A stretch of 64,000 nucleotides of DNA from Sphingomonas lutea (GCF_014396785.1 NZ_CP060718.1:1508501-1572500), one strand, 5' to 3'; shown: positions 47,597-58,079, numbered from the stretch's first letter. The notes: generated by a model from the sequence alone, not told the origin. Made by a program: numbers and translations.

Positions 47597-49741
47597 ATGC
47601 GCTCGATCCTGCTGCTGAGTTCGGCGGCCTGTCTCGCTCTCAACGCCAGCGAAGCCGTCCGGGCGCAAACCCCCGCGGGTGACGAGCCGCCCGTCAACAG
47701 CGGGCAGACGGCGCGCTCTACCAGCTACGACGCGGCCTTCTTCGCCCAATATGCGCCTCGCACCGCGCTCGACATCGCGCGGCGCGTCCCTGGGTTCACG
47801 CTCGACCTTGGCAACACCGACACGCGCGGCTTCGCCGGCGCGGCGGGCAATGTCGTCATCAACGGCGCCCGCCCCAGCTCCAAGTCGGAATCGCTCGAAA
47901 CGACTCTCCAGCGCATCCCCGCCAGCAGCGTCACGCGGGTCGAGGTTGGACCCGGCGACCTTTACGGCGCGGATTATGCCAGCAAGAGCCAGGTGCTGAA
48001 CATTGTCATGTCCGCGGTCGGCGGGATCGACGGCAACGTCACCGCGTCGCTGCGCCGCCTGTACACCGGTCGCGTCGATCCTAATGCGTCGGCATCGATG
48101 CTGATCCGCCGCGGCGCGTCGAGCATCAACTTGTCGGCCGGCTTCAACAATGTCGTCAACGCCGAGGAAGGGTCCGACACGCTGCGCGGCTTCGAAGACG
48201 GCGAGCTGCGCGAGTTCCGGCGCAAGTTCAACATCTACAAGGACTTCAATCCTTATATCGGCGCCAGCTGGGCGCTTGAACGGGCGCAGGACAATGCGAT
48301 CCGCGTCAACGCCCGCTATTCGCCCGGTCAGTTCGACCTTGAACAGCGCAATCGCGTCACCGCGACGGGCGAGCCGCCGCATGATGACTCGCTCATCCAG
48401 GATTACGACAATTCGGTGTTCGAGCTGGGCGGCGACATCACCCGCCCGCTCGGCGGCGGCGCGATCAAGCTGGTCGGGCTCGCCACGCGCCGCAAGCGCA
48501 ACAATTTTGACGCCTACATCGCCCGCGATGGTCTGCTCGAAGACGACCCCGCGGTCGTCGGCGGCTCGGAGCAGACGCAAAAAGCCAAGTTCGGCGAAAC
48601 CATTGGCCGCCTCACCTGGACCCGGCAGGATGTCGCCGGCTTTTCGGTCGAGCTCGGCGGCGAGGCCGTGCTCAACACGCTCGACAACAGCACCGCACTG
48701 ACCCTCATCGAAGAGGACGGCACCAAGACGCCGGTCGATCTCGCGGGCGACAACGTGCAGGTGAAGGAGAAGCGCGGGGAAATTTTCTTGAACGCAGGCC
48801 GCAACCTGAGACCCGCCCTGCGTGTCGACGGTGGCCTGCGCTTCGAATATTCCGATCTCAAGGTCAGCGGCGATGCGGAAGCGAAGCGCAAGCTCAAATT
48901 CTTCAAGCCCAGCCTGACCATCGACTGGAAGCCCGGTAACGGCTGGCACACGCAATTTTCCGTCAAGCGCACCGTCGCGCAGCTCAACTTCTACGACTTC
49001 GTCAGCGTCGCCGAACTGTCGACCGACCGGGTCAATGCCGGCAATGAAAACCTCGTGCCGCAGCGCGCATGGGAATGGCGCCTGACCGCCGATCGCCCGA
49101 TCCTCGGCGACGGGGTCATCAAGCTCGATCTTGGCTACGACCACATCAGCCTGCTGCAGGACCGAGTCTTGGTTCCGGGCGAAAAGCCTGGGCAGTTCTT
49201 CGACGCCCCGGGCAATATCGGCACCGGCAAGCTGATGTTCGCGACTTTGAGCGTCGACGCGCCGCTCGGCCAATTGTGGAAGGGGCTCCGGCTCAAGGCC
49301 GACGGCACGTTGCGTCGCACCCGCGTCGAAGATCCGATCAGCGGCGAGATGCGCAACTTCAGCGATTTCTTCCCCGATTGGCAGTGGAATGTCGAAATGC
49401 GCCGCGATTCCGGCCCCTGGTCCTACGGCTTCACCGTCAGCGACCGCGACCGCTTCACCTTCTTCCGCACTGAGGAATTCGACATCAATTACAACGGCGG
49501 GCCTTACGGGACCGCATTCGTCGAATACCGCCCGGGCCCGCGCACATCGGTGACGCTCGATGTCGACAACGCGCTCAACACGCCCGGCAATCGCCACCGG
49601 ATCCGGTTCAATCCGAACCGCGCCGCACCGCTCGACATCATCGACGAGTTGCGCGAGCGCAACCGCCATCTCAATGTCGGGCTGACGATCAAGCAGACCT
49701 TCGGCGGCGGCGCCGCCAAGGCATCCCCGTCCGGCCCCTAG
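47597..49741 (+). CDS. TonB-dependent receptor / outer-membrane beta-barrel protein
   Basis: A 714-residue outer-membrane protein. Signal peptide (about 1-23) is followed by a plug domain with ALDIARRVPGFTLDLG, GNVVINGARPSSKSESL and SSVTRVEVGPGDLYGADYAS, then a 22-strand-type barrel rich in aromatic/Gly strands. It ends NVGLTIKQTF with a short unusual extension (GGGAAKASPSGP) beyond the normal terminal phenylalanine. Ligand not predictable; no siderophore or sugar genes adjoin. Start ATG 47597 after AAAGGGGA. It follows the repeat protein by about 106 bases. Confidence 0.87.
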   Translation: MRSILLLSSAACLALNASEAVRAQTPAGDEPPVNSGQTARSTSYDAAFFAQYAPRTALDIARRVPGFTLDLGNTDTRGFAGAAGNVVINGARPSSKSESLETTLQRIPASSVTRVEVGPGDLYGADYASKSQVLNIVMSAVGGIDGNVTASLRRLYTGRVDPNASASMLIRRGASSINLSAGFNNVVNAEEGSDTLRGFEDGELREFRRKFNIYKDFNPYIGASWALERAQDNAIRVNARYSPGQFDLEQRNRVTATGEPPHDDSLIQDYDNSVFELGGDITRPLGGGAIKLVGLATRRKRNNFDAYIARDGLLEDDPAVVGGSEQTQKAKFGETIGRLTWTRQDVAGFSVELGGEAVLNTLDNSTALTLIEEDGTKTPVDLAGDNVQVKEKRGEIFLNAGRNLRPALRVDGGLRFEYSDLKVSGDAEAKRKLKFFKPSLTIDWKPGNGWHTQFSVKRTVAQLNFYDFVSVAELSTDRVNAGNENLVPQRAWEWRLTADRPILGDGVIKLDLGYDHISLLQDRVLVPGEKPGQFFDAPGNIGTGKLMFATLSVDAPLGQLWKGLRLKADGTLRRTRVEDPISGEMRNFSDFFPDWQWNVEMRRDSGPWSYGFTVSDRDRFTFFRTEEFDINYNGGPYGTAFVEYRPGPRTSVTLDVDNALNTPGNRHRIRFNPNRAAPLDIIDELRERNRHLNVGLTIKQTFGGGAAKASPSGP

Positions 49742-49828
49742 ACGCCAGGATTTCCTTCTGGCCGCGCGCTTCTGTAATTCAGGCGAGCCCGCGGCGAATC
49801 TCTGCGGCGTCCACTGGTTAGGATTCGA

Positions 49829-50442
49829 ATGCCGCTCCCTTCCTTCATGATGGTCGACGACTTCCTGTCCGATCCGCAACGGGCCCGGCGCAGTGCGCTG
49901 GCGCTCAACTACGATCGTGCGAAGAAGGACGGCAATTACCCGGGCGTGCTGTCGGACCGGCCTCTGCCGATCGCCGGGTTCGATCAAAGCGTGTCGCAGC
50001 TGATCGGCATGCCGGTGCGCGCGGCCTCCGGAACGGTGCACGGCCAATGCCGCATCACCTTCCGCAACGAAAAAGGCCTTAGCGGCGTGCACATCGACCC
50101 CGCATTCTATTCAGGCATCCTCTACCTCAGCAGGCCGGAGGATTGCCGGGGTGGGACCGACTTTTACCGCCATCGCCGCACCGGCCTCGATCGCGTGCCC
50201 GACGATCCGTTGGCCATCGCGCGCGCCGGCTACGGCGACATCAACGAGCTGATCGAGGGGTGGTCAATGCGGACACGCTCAAGCCTTCCAAGTGGGAGCG
50301 GACGTTCACGGCGCCGATGCGCTTCAACCGCCTGATCTTGTTCAGCCCGTGGATGTTCCACAACAGCGCCGCAGGGTTCGGCTCTACGGCCGAAGATGGG
50401 CGACTGGTCTATCTGATGTTCTTCGAGCGCGCCGACGCCTGA
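49829..50442 (+). CDS. DUF6445-like protein, 2OG-Fe(II)-oxygenase-like (one frameshift)
   Basis: About 204 residues after correction. MPLPSFMMVDDFLSDPQRAR opens the protein; GLSGVHIDPAFYSGILYLSR carries an HxD pair, and SPWMFHNSAAGFG with GRLVYLMFF gives the distal His and a candidate 2-oxoglutarate Arg, the classical double-stranded beta-helix layout. The frame breaks at the G run 50257-50260; adding one G gives IEGVVNADTLKPSKW. Such proteins often lie beside TonB receptors in sphingomonads and caulobacters, as here. Substrate unknown. Confidence 0.75.
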
Positions 50443-50480
50443 CATCATCGAATAGCGACGGTCGATCTGGGTGCGGCAAC

Positions 50481-50508
50481 AAAAAAGGCCGGGCGTTGCG
50501 GCCCGGCC
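50481..50508 (-). terminator. Intrinsic terminator of autotransporter protease 1
   Basis: GGCCGGGC / GCCCGGCC stem (50487-50508) with loop GTTGCG; on the - strand it is followed by six T residues (50486-50481). It lies about 25 bases after the stop of the first autotransporter. The same hairpin follows the second autotransporter. On the + strand it may also end the DUF6445 transcript, with a weak TTTCT tail. Confidence 0.85.
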
Positions 50509-50533
50509 TTTCTCGTGGCGGTGATGGCGTGGG

Positions 50534-53500
50534 TTAGAAGCGCAGCTTCATTTCCACCGCGCCGCGCTGATCGCTCAGCGGGGCGTCGCCGGCAGTCGCC
50601 TGGCCGGTAAGGCCAAGGCTGAACTTGCCGCGGGTCATCTCGACCCCGCCCTTCATCTCCATCCAGCCCGAGCCGCCGCCGGTCAGCGGAAGCGCGAAGC
50701 TGTGCTCCGGCGCCGCCGCAAAGGCGACGTTAAGACCCGCATTGGCACCCGACAGCAAGCGGACATAATCGGCCTGCAGGCTCGGACGCACCGACCATTT
50801 GCCGATGCTCGTCGCCCCGTCGAGCTTGGCGCCGAAGCGGCTCTCGATCCGGTTGACCTTGAGCGTGTCGAGCGCCAGCGCCGTCTCGCCACCCGCCTCG
50901 CGGAACCCGCCCAGCGCATAATGGCTGAAGCCAAGCTGCGCACGCGGGTTGAGGTAAAGGCCGCTGCCGATCGCCTTGCGCACGCCGGCCTCGAGGTTCG
51001 CCATGTAGCGCGCCGAATGCGTCGCGCCCGACAAGCGGAACATCGAGGTCGTGTCGGTGGTCAGGCGGTTGCTGTCGCTCTGCGCCCGCTCGGCCGCGAC
51101 GACACCGCCGACATAGGCCGACTTGCCCACCGGCAGGCTGGCATAAGCCGCGGCCTGCGTCAGCTTGGTGCTTGCCTCGTCCTGGCCGATCATCGCCCGC
51201 GTCTCGGCATAGCCGATGGCGGTGCCGACCATCGCATCGCCGAACGGCGCTTCGATACCCGACGCGAAGTAGCGGCTGTGCTGGCCCGAACCGGCACGGT
51301 CGGCGTCGCCATAGGTCGACCCGATCGTGTCGCCGCCCATCGCCACAAAGCCCGACAAACCGCCCGGCGCCGCAATGTTCGCCGCCTGCCCTTCGGTGAG
51401 CCCGAGCTGCGCCGAGGCCGACAGACCCTCACGGCTCTGCTCGAGCGCCGAGGCGCCACCAACAAAGCTGATGCCCTGCGCACGCCCGGTACCCATCAGC
51501 GACAGACGGTCGCCGACATTGCCGAGCAGCTTCTGGCTCTGCCGATCCTGCATCGCCCGGACTTCGCCGACCATGTTCACCGGCGACAGCGCCGAGAAGG
51601 TCGCTGCCAGCTGACCGGCATTCATCCAGTCGACGTTGCCGTAGAGGTTGTAGAGCTTGTCGTAGAAACCGTTGCGAAGCTGATCGAGCGCCGATGCGAA
51701 GGCGATCTCGGTCGCGTTGCCGCCGTCCAGGATCTCGACGAGCGAGCCGGCGCGCATTTCGGCAACGATCTCGTTAGCGAGAGTGTCAGCGTCTGCACTC
51801 GTGTCGATATAGGTCAGCTCGGGACGCAAGACGCCCTGGAACGTATAGGCCTTCAGGAACGTACCCTGCACGTTACCGGTAGCGGTAGCGATCGTGTACT
51901 TCTGCCCGTGGCGCGGGGCCGGGGCGTCGGTTACCTTGTTAAAAACGACCGAAGCGCGCTCCGCGGGATCATCGTCCGGCGACGACAGCGACAGAACGCC
52001 TTCGACGACGAGCTTATCGGCACCGTTGCGAGCGACATCGACAAACAGCGACGAAGCCGACGCGAGGACCGTGTCGGCCTTGACGGTGAACGTCCCGACC
52101 TTGTCGCCGCCGCCCGGAGCGACCGCCCCGGCGGCAACCGTCAGGTAGCTCGGGTCGAACACACCCTTACCGCTGAGCAAGCCGCTCCACACGAATGCTT
52201 CGTCAGCAGTGAGCTTGCCGTCGATGTTGGTCCAGCCGCTGTCCTGAGTGAAGTCGGACCAAACCTTGAGATCGCCCGCCGTGGCGATGTTGAGGCGCGC
52301 AGAGCCATCGATCGTCAGCTTGTCGATTGTCGCTGCGCTCGACAAGGTCGTCTTGCCGGCTTCGCGTAGCGTAACGTCGTAATATTTGGCCTTGACGGTA
52401 TTGACCACAGCCGTCGGGCCGGAGCCCGAGACCAGCGTGTTGGACGGCTCGACGTTGTGGGGCACGAAATTGGTCGATCCGGGCCCGCCGGCAACGACCA
52501 GATGACCGCCGACACCGGTCGGGTTCGTGCCCGACTCAAAGTCTGTGCACTGCCCGTAACTGGCCTGAAAGTTCGCGAAATTATAGACGCCCGTCGTCGT
52601 CAAGGCGCAGACTGTGCCGAATTGCTCGACGGCCCCGTCAGCGCCGCCCTGATTATAATTGGGCAGGCTGTTCGCCAGCTGGCCATCCGGGCCGATGATG
52701 CCGTAATTCGGATCCATGTCCTGGATCCAGTGCATCTCATCTTCCCAATTGCCGTCCCCGGCCTTTGCCGAGACATACTTGTAGGGATTGTTCTGGACGA
52801 TCTCTTCCCAGAATTGGAACAACGGCGGGTAGAGGTTGAACTGGCCGTAAAAGGATCGCCCCTGAGTGTAAGAATAGCTTCCTGTGAGAACGCCAATGAC
52901 AACGGGCTTATGGAAACGGGTATCCGCAATCAGCGGTCCGCCCGAATCGCCGCCTGCAGTTGTGGCTTCATTCGGAAGCGCCTGGCCAGCAGGTCCATGA
53001 CCGCCTAGGCCACCGAAATCCGTGCATCGCACCAAGACGAAATAGCACGTCGGATCGAGATCGGCTCCGGTCGCGGGGCGACCTGGGCCGTCGAAGTCCA
53101 TCCAATAGGCCGCGTGATTGTTTGCGCCCGTCGGGGACTTGTCGGCCAAATTCCAGAAATTGTTTGCGCTGATCAAGGCATCGATCATGTTCTCGGCAGA
53201 GCGCCGGCGGTAATCGATGTTGTATCCAACCAGCGCGCCATATTGGCCCGAGCCGGTCCCGCCGTATCCGGTGATGGTCGCATGCGTCGGTCCATCGAGC
53301 GGCGAGAACAACATTGTCCACGTCGGAATGCCCTTGGCATGCCTATCCAGTGTAACGAGCGCGATATCCTTATTCGCGAATTCGCCGCCAGCATTCGGGT
53401 GGACCGAGGTATCGAACCAGACTTGATTGGCATTGAAGATGTTCATCGACGGAATCGACGATCGATCTGCACTGTCGCGCCACGTCTCGTAAGCGCCCTT

Positions 53501-54160
53501 AACGGTCGCGTCTGCGCCTGGGTAGCAAGGCACCTGCTGACCAGCGATCGGAGTTCCTGCAGCGCCCGCTCCACATTGGTTGCGATTGCTCGCGTTGAAG
53601 GCGTAGGCGAGCGGAATGGCGAGCGTGCCGGTCTTGGCGCCATATTCATGAGGCTGGCGGAAGACACGCAGCGCCGGATTCGTCGCGTGTGCCGTGCCAT
53701 AATAGCAGTGAGCGGCCGAGATGACGGTGCGCGGGTTGATCAATGTCCCCGAGCATAGGCCCAGTCCCCCACCGGGACTCAGCTGGAGCGACTGGCCGAC
53801 GCCGGTAATCCCGCTGCTCAGAAGCTGCGGCGAATTCGCAATATCGGAACCAAGGAGTGGCACGCCGGGAAGCGGGTTGCTGGTGATAGGCGGCTGCGGA
53901 TTGCCACGCCGCGGGTCACCGTAAACAGGAACCACCGGTGTGCCGGGGGTAATCGTGTGATTGCCGACGACATCCAGGTTCTCACCCCATTGCGAGAGAA
54001 CCTGCGCTGACTCGCTGAAGTCCAGCGTTGCCTCACTGGCAGCGTAAGTGTTTTCTACCCAGTTCGCCCCCGCGACCGCCGGGCTTGCGAATGCGAGCGC
54101 AGAAACAGACGTGGCAGCAAGAAGCGCGACGCGGGTCGCGGCACAACGGTTCACTTTCAC
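50534..54160 (-). CDS. Autotransporter serine protease, copy 1
   Basis: A 1208-residue type V secreted protein. Signal peptide (SALAFASPAVAG) is followed by a trypsin-like S1 protease domain: catalytic H151 (TVISAAHCYYG), D265 ([10 protein letters not shown]) and S406 ([11 protein letters not shown]). A beta-helical passenger with autotransporter-type strands (TVKADTVLASASSLFVDVA) leads to a C-terminal barrel of about 300 residues ending VEMKLRF, the terminal Phe that signals BAM insertion. GTG 54160 follows GGAGGGG. Paralogue of the next gene; the barrel half is nearly identical. Confidence 0.9.
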   Translation of the reverse strand: MKVNRCAATRVALLAATSVSALAFASPAVAGANWVENTYAASEATLDFSESAQVLSQWGENLDVVGNHTITPGTPVVPVYGDPRRGNPQPPITSNPLPGVPLLGSDIANSPQLLSSGITGVGQSLQLSPGGGLGLCSGTLINPRTVISAAHCYYGTAHATNPALRVFRQPHEYGAKTGTLAIPLAYAFNASNRNQCGAGAAGTPIAGQQVPCYPGADATVKGAYETWRDSADRSSIPSMNIFNANQVWFDTSVHPNAGGEFANKDIALVTLDRHAKGIPTWTMLFSPLDGPTHATITGYGGTGSGQYGALVGYNIDYRRRSAENMIDALISANNFWNLADKSPTGANNHAAYWMDFDGPGRPATGADLDPTCYFVLVRCTDFGGLGGHGPAGQALPNEATTAGGDSGGPLIADTRFHKPVVIGVLTGSYSYTQGRSFYGQFNLYPPLFQFWEEIVQNNPYKYVSAKAGDGNWEDEMHWIQDMDPNYGIIGPDGQLANSLPNYNQGGADGAVEQFGTVCALTTTGVYNFANFQASYGQCTDFESGTNPTGVGGHLVVAGGPGSTNFVPHNVEPSNTLVSGSGPTAVVNTVKAKYYDVTLREAGKTTLSSAATIDKLTIDGSARLNIATAGDLKVWSDFTQDSGWTNIDGKLTADEAFVWSGLLSGKGVFDPSYLTVAAGAVAPGGGDKVGTFTVKADTVLASASSLFVDVARNGADKLVVEGVLSLSSPDDDPAERASVVFNKVTDAPAPRHGQKYTIATATGNVQGTFLKAYTFQGVLRPELTYIDTSADADTLANEIVAEMRAGSLVEILDGGNATEIAFASALDQLRNGFYDKLYNLYGNVDWMNAGQLAATFSALSPVNMVGEVRAMQDRQSQKLLGNVGDRLSLMGTGRAQGISFVGGASALEQSREGLSASAQLGLTEGQAANIAAPGGLSGFVAMGGDTIGSTYGDADRAGSGQHSRYFASGIEAPFGDAMVGTAIGYAETRAMIGQDEASTKLTQAAAYASLPVGKSAYVGGVVAAERAQSDSNRLTTDTTSMFRLSGATHSARYMANLEAGVRKAIGSGLYLNPRAQLGFSHYALGGFREAGGETALALDTLKVNRIESRFGAKLDGATSIGKWSVRPSLQADYVRLLSGANAGLNVAFAAAPEHSFALPLTGGGSGWMEMKGGVEMTRGKFSLGLTGQATAGDAPLSDQRGAVEMKLRF
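51137..51640. repeat. 504-bp tract identical to 55002-55505
   Basis: Inside the autotransporter domain of copy 1. By row-by-row comparison the tract matches 55002-55505 of copy 2 at every base (offset 3865). Just outside (position 51136 against 55001, and 51641 against 55506) differences resume, and the flanking barrel sequence differs at many sites. Length may be extended or reduced by a base-exact alignment. Confidence 0.9.
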
Positions 54161-54219
54161 AGATACCCCTCCAAAGAACGGATTTTGAGGGTACCCCAGC
54201 GAACCCCCTCCGATTCGGC

Positions 54220-54260
54220 ACCTTATCGTGCAAAATCAAAGGGAAAAGACTTTTGTTAAG
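54220..54260 (-). promoter_or_regulatory. Conserved upstream block of autotransporter 1
   Basis: A 22-base core (54220-54241) is identical to 57915-57936 in front of copy 2, and GTTAAG follows at the same 14-base spacing in both. It lies about 60 bases upstream of each start codon. A promoter or regulator site is likely; exact -35/-10 assignment is not secure. Confidence 0.55.
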
Positions 54261-54344
54261 AGTTTCGAAAGTTTTTTTAGTCCCAGTTCGAGACAGGCCT
54301 AAATATCTGAATGTAAAAGTTTATCCTTGTGTCGGTAAGGCGAC

Positions 54345-54372
54345 AAAAAAGGCCGGGCGTTGCGGCCCGGCC
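54345..54372 (-). terminator. Intrinsic terminator of autotransporter protease 2
   Basis: The same GGCCGGGC-loop-GCCCGGCC stem (54351-54372) as at 50487-50508, with six T residues after it on the - strand, about 27 bases after the stop of copy 2. Its duplication shows the copied unit included the 3' flank. Confidence 0.85.
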
Positions 54373-54398
54373 TTTCTCGTTGGCGGTGAGGCTGTGGG

Positions 54399-57300
54399 TT
54401 AGAAGCGCAGCTTCATTTCCACCGCGCCGCGCTGGTCGGCGAGCGGAGCGTCGCCCGCGGTCGCCTGGCCCGTGAGGCCGAGGCTGAACTTGCCACGGCT
54501 CATCTCGACCCCGCCCTTCATCTCCATCCAGCCCGAGCCGCCCCCGGTCAGCGGAAGCGCGAAGCTGTACTCGGGCGCCGCCGCGAACGCGACGTTGAGG
54601 CCGTTGTCGGCACCCGACAGCAGGCGGACGTAATCGGCCTGGAGGCTCGGACGCACCGACCACTTGCCGAGGCTCGTCGCGCCATCGAGCCTGGCGCCGA
54701 AGCGGCTCTCGATCCGGTTGACCTTGAGCGTGTCGAGCGCCAGCGCGGTCTCCCCGCCCGTCTCGCGGAACCCGCCCAGCGCATAATGGCTGAAGCCGAG
54801 CTGCGCGCGCGGGTTGAGGTAGAGGCCCGAACCGATGGCCTTGCGAATGCCGGCCTCGAGGTTCGCCATGTAGCGCGCCGAATGGGTGGCGCCCGACAGG
54901 CGGAACATCGAGGTCGTGTCGGTGGTCATGCGGTTGCTGTCGCTCGCCGAACGCTCGGCCGCGACGACGCCGCCGACGTACCCCGACTTGCCCACCGGCA
55001 AGCTGGCATAAGCCGCGGCCTGCGTCAGCTTGGTGCTTGCCTCGTCCTGGCCGATCATCGCCCGCGTCTCGGCATAGCCGATGGCGGTGCCGACCATCGC
55101 ATCGCCGAACGGCGCTTCGATACCCGACGCGAAGTAGCGGCTGTGCTGGCCCGAACCGGCACGGTCGGCGTCGCCATAGGTCGACCCGATCGTGTCGCCG
55201 CCCATCGCCACAAAGCCCGACAAACCGCCCGGCGCCGCAATGTTCGCCGCCTGCCCTTCGGTGAGCCCGAGCTGCGCCGAGGCCGACAGACCCTCACGGC
55301 TCTGCTCGAGCGCCGAGGCGCCACCAACAAAGCTGATGCCCTGCGCACGCCCGGTACCCATCAGCGACAGACGGTCGCCGACATTGCCGAGCAGCTTCTG
55401 GCTCTGCCGATCCTGCATCGCCCGGACTTCGCCGACCATGTTCACCGGCGACAGCGCCGAGAAGGTCGCTGCCAGCTGACCGGCATTCATCCAGTCGACG
55501 TTGCCATATAGGTTGTAGAGCTTGCTGTAGGACGTTGCGCGCAGGCTATCGAGCGCGCCGGCGAAGGCCTGCACGGTCGCATTGCTGCTGCCGGCCGCCG
55601 TCTTGAGGCTTCCCGCTTCGAGGGTCATCGCGACCTGGTTGCCGGCATAGCTGAGCTTGGGCTTGAGCACGCCGGAGTTGGTGCCGGCGCTGACGAAGCT
55701 GCCGTTGAGGCCGCCCTGCGCCGTCGCCACGACGAACTTGTCGCCGGCGCGCGCCGTGCCGCCCTTGCCCTGGCTGATCAGCAGCGACCCGTTGAGCGCC
55801 AGCGCACCGGCATTGCCGGCGTCGGCAATGACGTTGAGCTTGTCGGCGCCGCTCGACGTTACGTCGATCAGCAGGCCCGACGCCGAAGACATGATCATGT
55901 TGCCCTTGACGGTCAGCGTCCCGACGCCGCCGCCGCCCGGCGCGACCGCGCCGCTGACCACCGTCAGATAGGTCGGATCGATCACGCCCGAGCCGCTGAG
56001 GATGCCGCCGCCCATGAACATTTCGCCCGTGGTCAGCGTGCCGTTGACGTTGGTCCAGCCACCCAGCTGGTTATAGTCGCCATGCACCTTGAGGTTGCCG
56101 GTCGAGGTGATGTTGAGCGTCGCCGCGCCGTCGACGGTCAAGCGGTCGATCGTCGCCGACTTGCTCAGCGTCGTCGTTCCCGCGCGGTGCAGGGTGACGT
56201 CGTAATAACGCGCCCACACGTGCCGCGACTTGTTGAGGCTGTTGACCGGCTCGACATTGTTGGGGACGAAATTGGTCGTTCCCGGCATGCCTTCCAGCGT
56301 CTTGCCGTAGGCATTGGCTTGCGGCTTGTCGGTACCTTCGACCTCGGAGCACAGGGTGCCGAGATAGCATTGCTTGCCGAAGCGGCCCCACGGGTCGTTG
56401 TTGTTGAACGACGGCGAGGTCGGCAGCGCATTCACCAGTTCGCCATCGGCGCCGATGATCGCATAATTGGGATCCATGTCCTGGACCCAGTGCGTGGGAT
56501 CGAACCAATCGCCATCGCCGGCCAGCGCCGACACATATTTGTACGGGTTCTGGCGGACGATGTCCTGCCAGTAGAGGAACAGCGGCGGGTACACCGAATA
56601 TTCGCCGTAGGTGCCGATCCCGCCATTGTACGACCAGCCGCCGGTCAGCACGCCCGCGACGACCGGCTTGAAGCCGCCGTTGCCGTCGCTGAACGTCTGG
56701 TCGATGATCAGCGGGCCGCCGGAATCGCCGCCGGCCGTCGAGCCTTCGAGATCGAGCGCGGTGCCGCCAAGGCCGTTGAAGTCGTAATAACCATTGTCGC
56801 GGCCGCAATAATTGTTGGCCAGGGTCGGCGTCTGGCCGGGCGCGCAAGGTTGCGACGTGTCGACGAAGAAATTGTCCGGCAGGTTGTCGTAGTCGAGCGT
56901 GGGATCGTCGAAGTCCATCCAGTAGAGCGAATGGGCATAGTGGCTGAAGCCCTGGTAGCGGCCCTGCGCCGGGCTCGACGCCCAATCGTCGGACGACATC
57001 AGCGCATCCACCATATTTTCCGCGACGCGGCGGCGGTAATCGATCCCGGCGAGGTCGCCGAGCGGCGTCAGGCCAACGCCGGCGCCACCGTAACCGGTGA
57101 TCGTGGCATGTGCCGGACCTTGCAGCGGCGAGAACAACAGCGTCCAGGTCGGAATGTTGTCGGCGTGGGTATCGAGCGTCACCAGCGCGATATCGCCGAG
57201 GCCGAATTCCTTGGTCGCTTCCTCGTGATACCAGACCTGGTTGCCGTTATAGATGCTGAGCGCGGTCTGGGTCTTGTACCCGCTGTCGCGCCACACCTCA

Positions 57301-57854
57301 TACGGGCCGGTGCCGTTGACGCAGCCATTGACCGCGATCCCGCGGCAGCGGTTGGTCGCTTGGAAACCGAAGCTGATCGGGATGCCGTTGGATGCCGGCA
57401 GGCCCTGCCCTGCGGGAACGCCGCCACCGACGCCGGTCACGCTGCCGTAAAATTCCTGCGGCGCATCATAAACGCAGTGCGCGGCAGTGATCACCGTGCG
57501 CGGATTGATGAGCGTGCCGGTGCACAGCCCAAGGAACGGGAAATCGATGCTGATCTGCTGGCCGACGCCGTTGACGCCGCTGGTGTCCAGCACCTGGCTG
57601 CTGTTCGCATAATTCGCGCCCGTGGTGGCATCGCCAACCCCTGGCGTGACGAGGTGGTTGATGATGATGCGATGGTCGGCATTCCACCCGGTTCCGGTCG
57701 ACATGCCGGCCAGGGCCTGCTGCGCGTTGCGGCGATCCTTCTCGTCACTAAGGCTGCCATAGGCATTGGCCGAAGCGGGCGCCGCCATGGCGATCATCGA
57801 CAGCGAAGTTGCGGCCAGCAGCGCGACACGCGCGGACATGTGAGACATTTTCAT
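54399..57854 (-). CDS. Autotransporter serine protease, copy 2
   Basis: An 1151-residue paralogue of the previous gene. Signal peptide ([13 protein letters not shown]), S1 protease domain with H126 ([11 protein letters not shown]), DIALVTLD and [11 protein letters not shown], passenger strands and a C-terminal barrel ending VEMKLRF. The protease domain is clearly diverged from copy 1 while the barrel is almost the same. ATG 57854 ([17 protein letters not shown]) follows GGAGGGG; the longer frame to 57905 is not needed. Divergent from gcdH. Confidence 0.9.
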   Translation of the reverse strand: MKMSHMSARVALLAATSLSMIAMAAPASANAYGSLSDEKDRRNAQQALAGMSTGTGWNADHRIIINHLVTPGVGDATTGANYANSSQVLDTSGVNGVGQQISIDFPFLGLCTGTLINPRTVITAAHCVYDAPQEFYGSVTGVGGGVPAGQGLPASNGIPISFGFQATNRCRGIAVNGCVNGTGPYEVWRDSGYKTQTALSIYNGNQVWYHEEATKEFGLGDIALVTLDTHADNIPTWTLLFSPLQGPAHATITGYGGAGVGLTPLGDLAGIDYRRRVAENMVDALMSSDDWASSPAQGRYQGFSHYAHSLYWMDFDDPTLDYDNLPDNFFVDTSQPCAPGQTPTLANNYCGRDNGYYDFNGLGGTALDLEGSTAGGDSGGPLIIDQTFSDGNGGFKPVVAGVLTGGWSYNGGIGTYGEYSVYPPLFLYWQDIVRQNPYKYVSALAGDGDWFDPTHWVQDMDPNYAIIGADGELVNALPTSPSFNNNDPWGRFGKQCYLGTLCSEVEGTDKPQANAYGKTLEGMPGTTNFVPNNVEPVNSLNKSRHVWARYYDVTLHRAGTTTLSKSATIDRLTVDGAATLNITSTGNLKVHGDYNQLGGWTNVNGTLTTGEMFMGGGILSGSGVIDPTYLTVVSGAVAPGGGGVGTLTVKGNMIMSSASGLLIDVTSSGADKLNVIADAGNAGALALNGSLLISQGKGGTARAGDKFVVATAQGGLNGSFVSAGTNSGVLKPKLSYAGNQVAMTLEAGSLKTAAGSSNATVQAFAGALDSLRATSYSKLYNLYGNVDWMNAGQLAATFSALSPVNMVGEVRAMQDRQSQKLLGNVGDRLSLMGTGRAQGISFVGGASALEQSREGLSASAQLGLTEGQAANIAAPGGLSGFVAMGGDTIGSTYGDADRAGSGQHSRYFASGIEAPFGDAMVGTAIGYAETRAMIGQDEASTKLTQAAAYASLPVGKSGYVGGVVAAERSASDSNRMTTDTTSMFRLSGATHSARYMANLEAGIRKAIGSGLYLNPRAQLGFSHYALGGFRETGGETALALDTLKVNRIESRFGARLDGATSLGKWSVRPSLQADYVRLLSGADNGLNVAFAAAPEYSFALPLTGGGSGWMEMKGGVEMSRGKFSLGLTGQATAGDAPLADQRGAVEMKLRF
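55002..55505. repeat. 504-bp tract identical to 51137-51640
   Basis: Partner of the tract in copy 1, covering the segment between the passenger and the middle of the barrel (from [18 protein letters not shown] to [10 protein letters not shown]). Identity across third codon positions indicates recent homogenisation. Confidence 0.9.
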
Positions 57855-57914
57855 TTGAACCCCTCCAAAACCGATTGGTGGGGCCCGTCCGAATCGTACC
57901 CCCATCGAATCACT

Positions 57915-57955
57915 ACCTTATCGTGCAAAATCAAAGCGCAAAGCGATTTGTTAAG
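57915..57955 (-). promoter_or_regulatory. Conserved upstream block of autotransporter 2
   Basis: Contains the 22-base core 57915-57936 shared with 54220-54241, then GTTAAG at the same spacing. It sits in the 225-base divergent region shared with gcdH. Confidence 0.55.
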
Positions 57956-58079
57956 ATTTATGAAAGGAATCGGCCGTCTCGTTGCGGGACGGCCACATGT
58001 CTTTGGAAAGACTAGGGTTTTGCATGGATCGCAGGGCCGGTCTAAGGCGCAGTCGATTTCCGTGATCTGGAGTGACCAA

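Noticed and set aside
47393..50092. A very long open frame (about 900 codons) on the - strand across the TonB receptor and DUF6445 genes
   Set aside because: It is antisense to well-supported genes, has a low-complexity Arg/Ala/Asp-rich translation and no motif; it reflects GC-rich codon bias on the other strand.
50702..52369. Long + strand open frame across the first autotransporter
   Set aside because: Antisense shadow of the barrel and passenger; the identical shadow recurs in copy 2 because the DNA is the same.
56082..58079. N-terminal extension of about 650 codons in frame with gcdH
   Set aside because: It is antisense through the second autotransporter; gcdH has a proper GTG start with a ribosome site at 58080.
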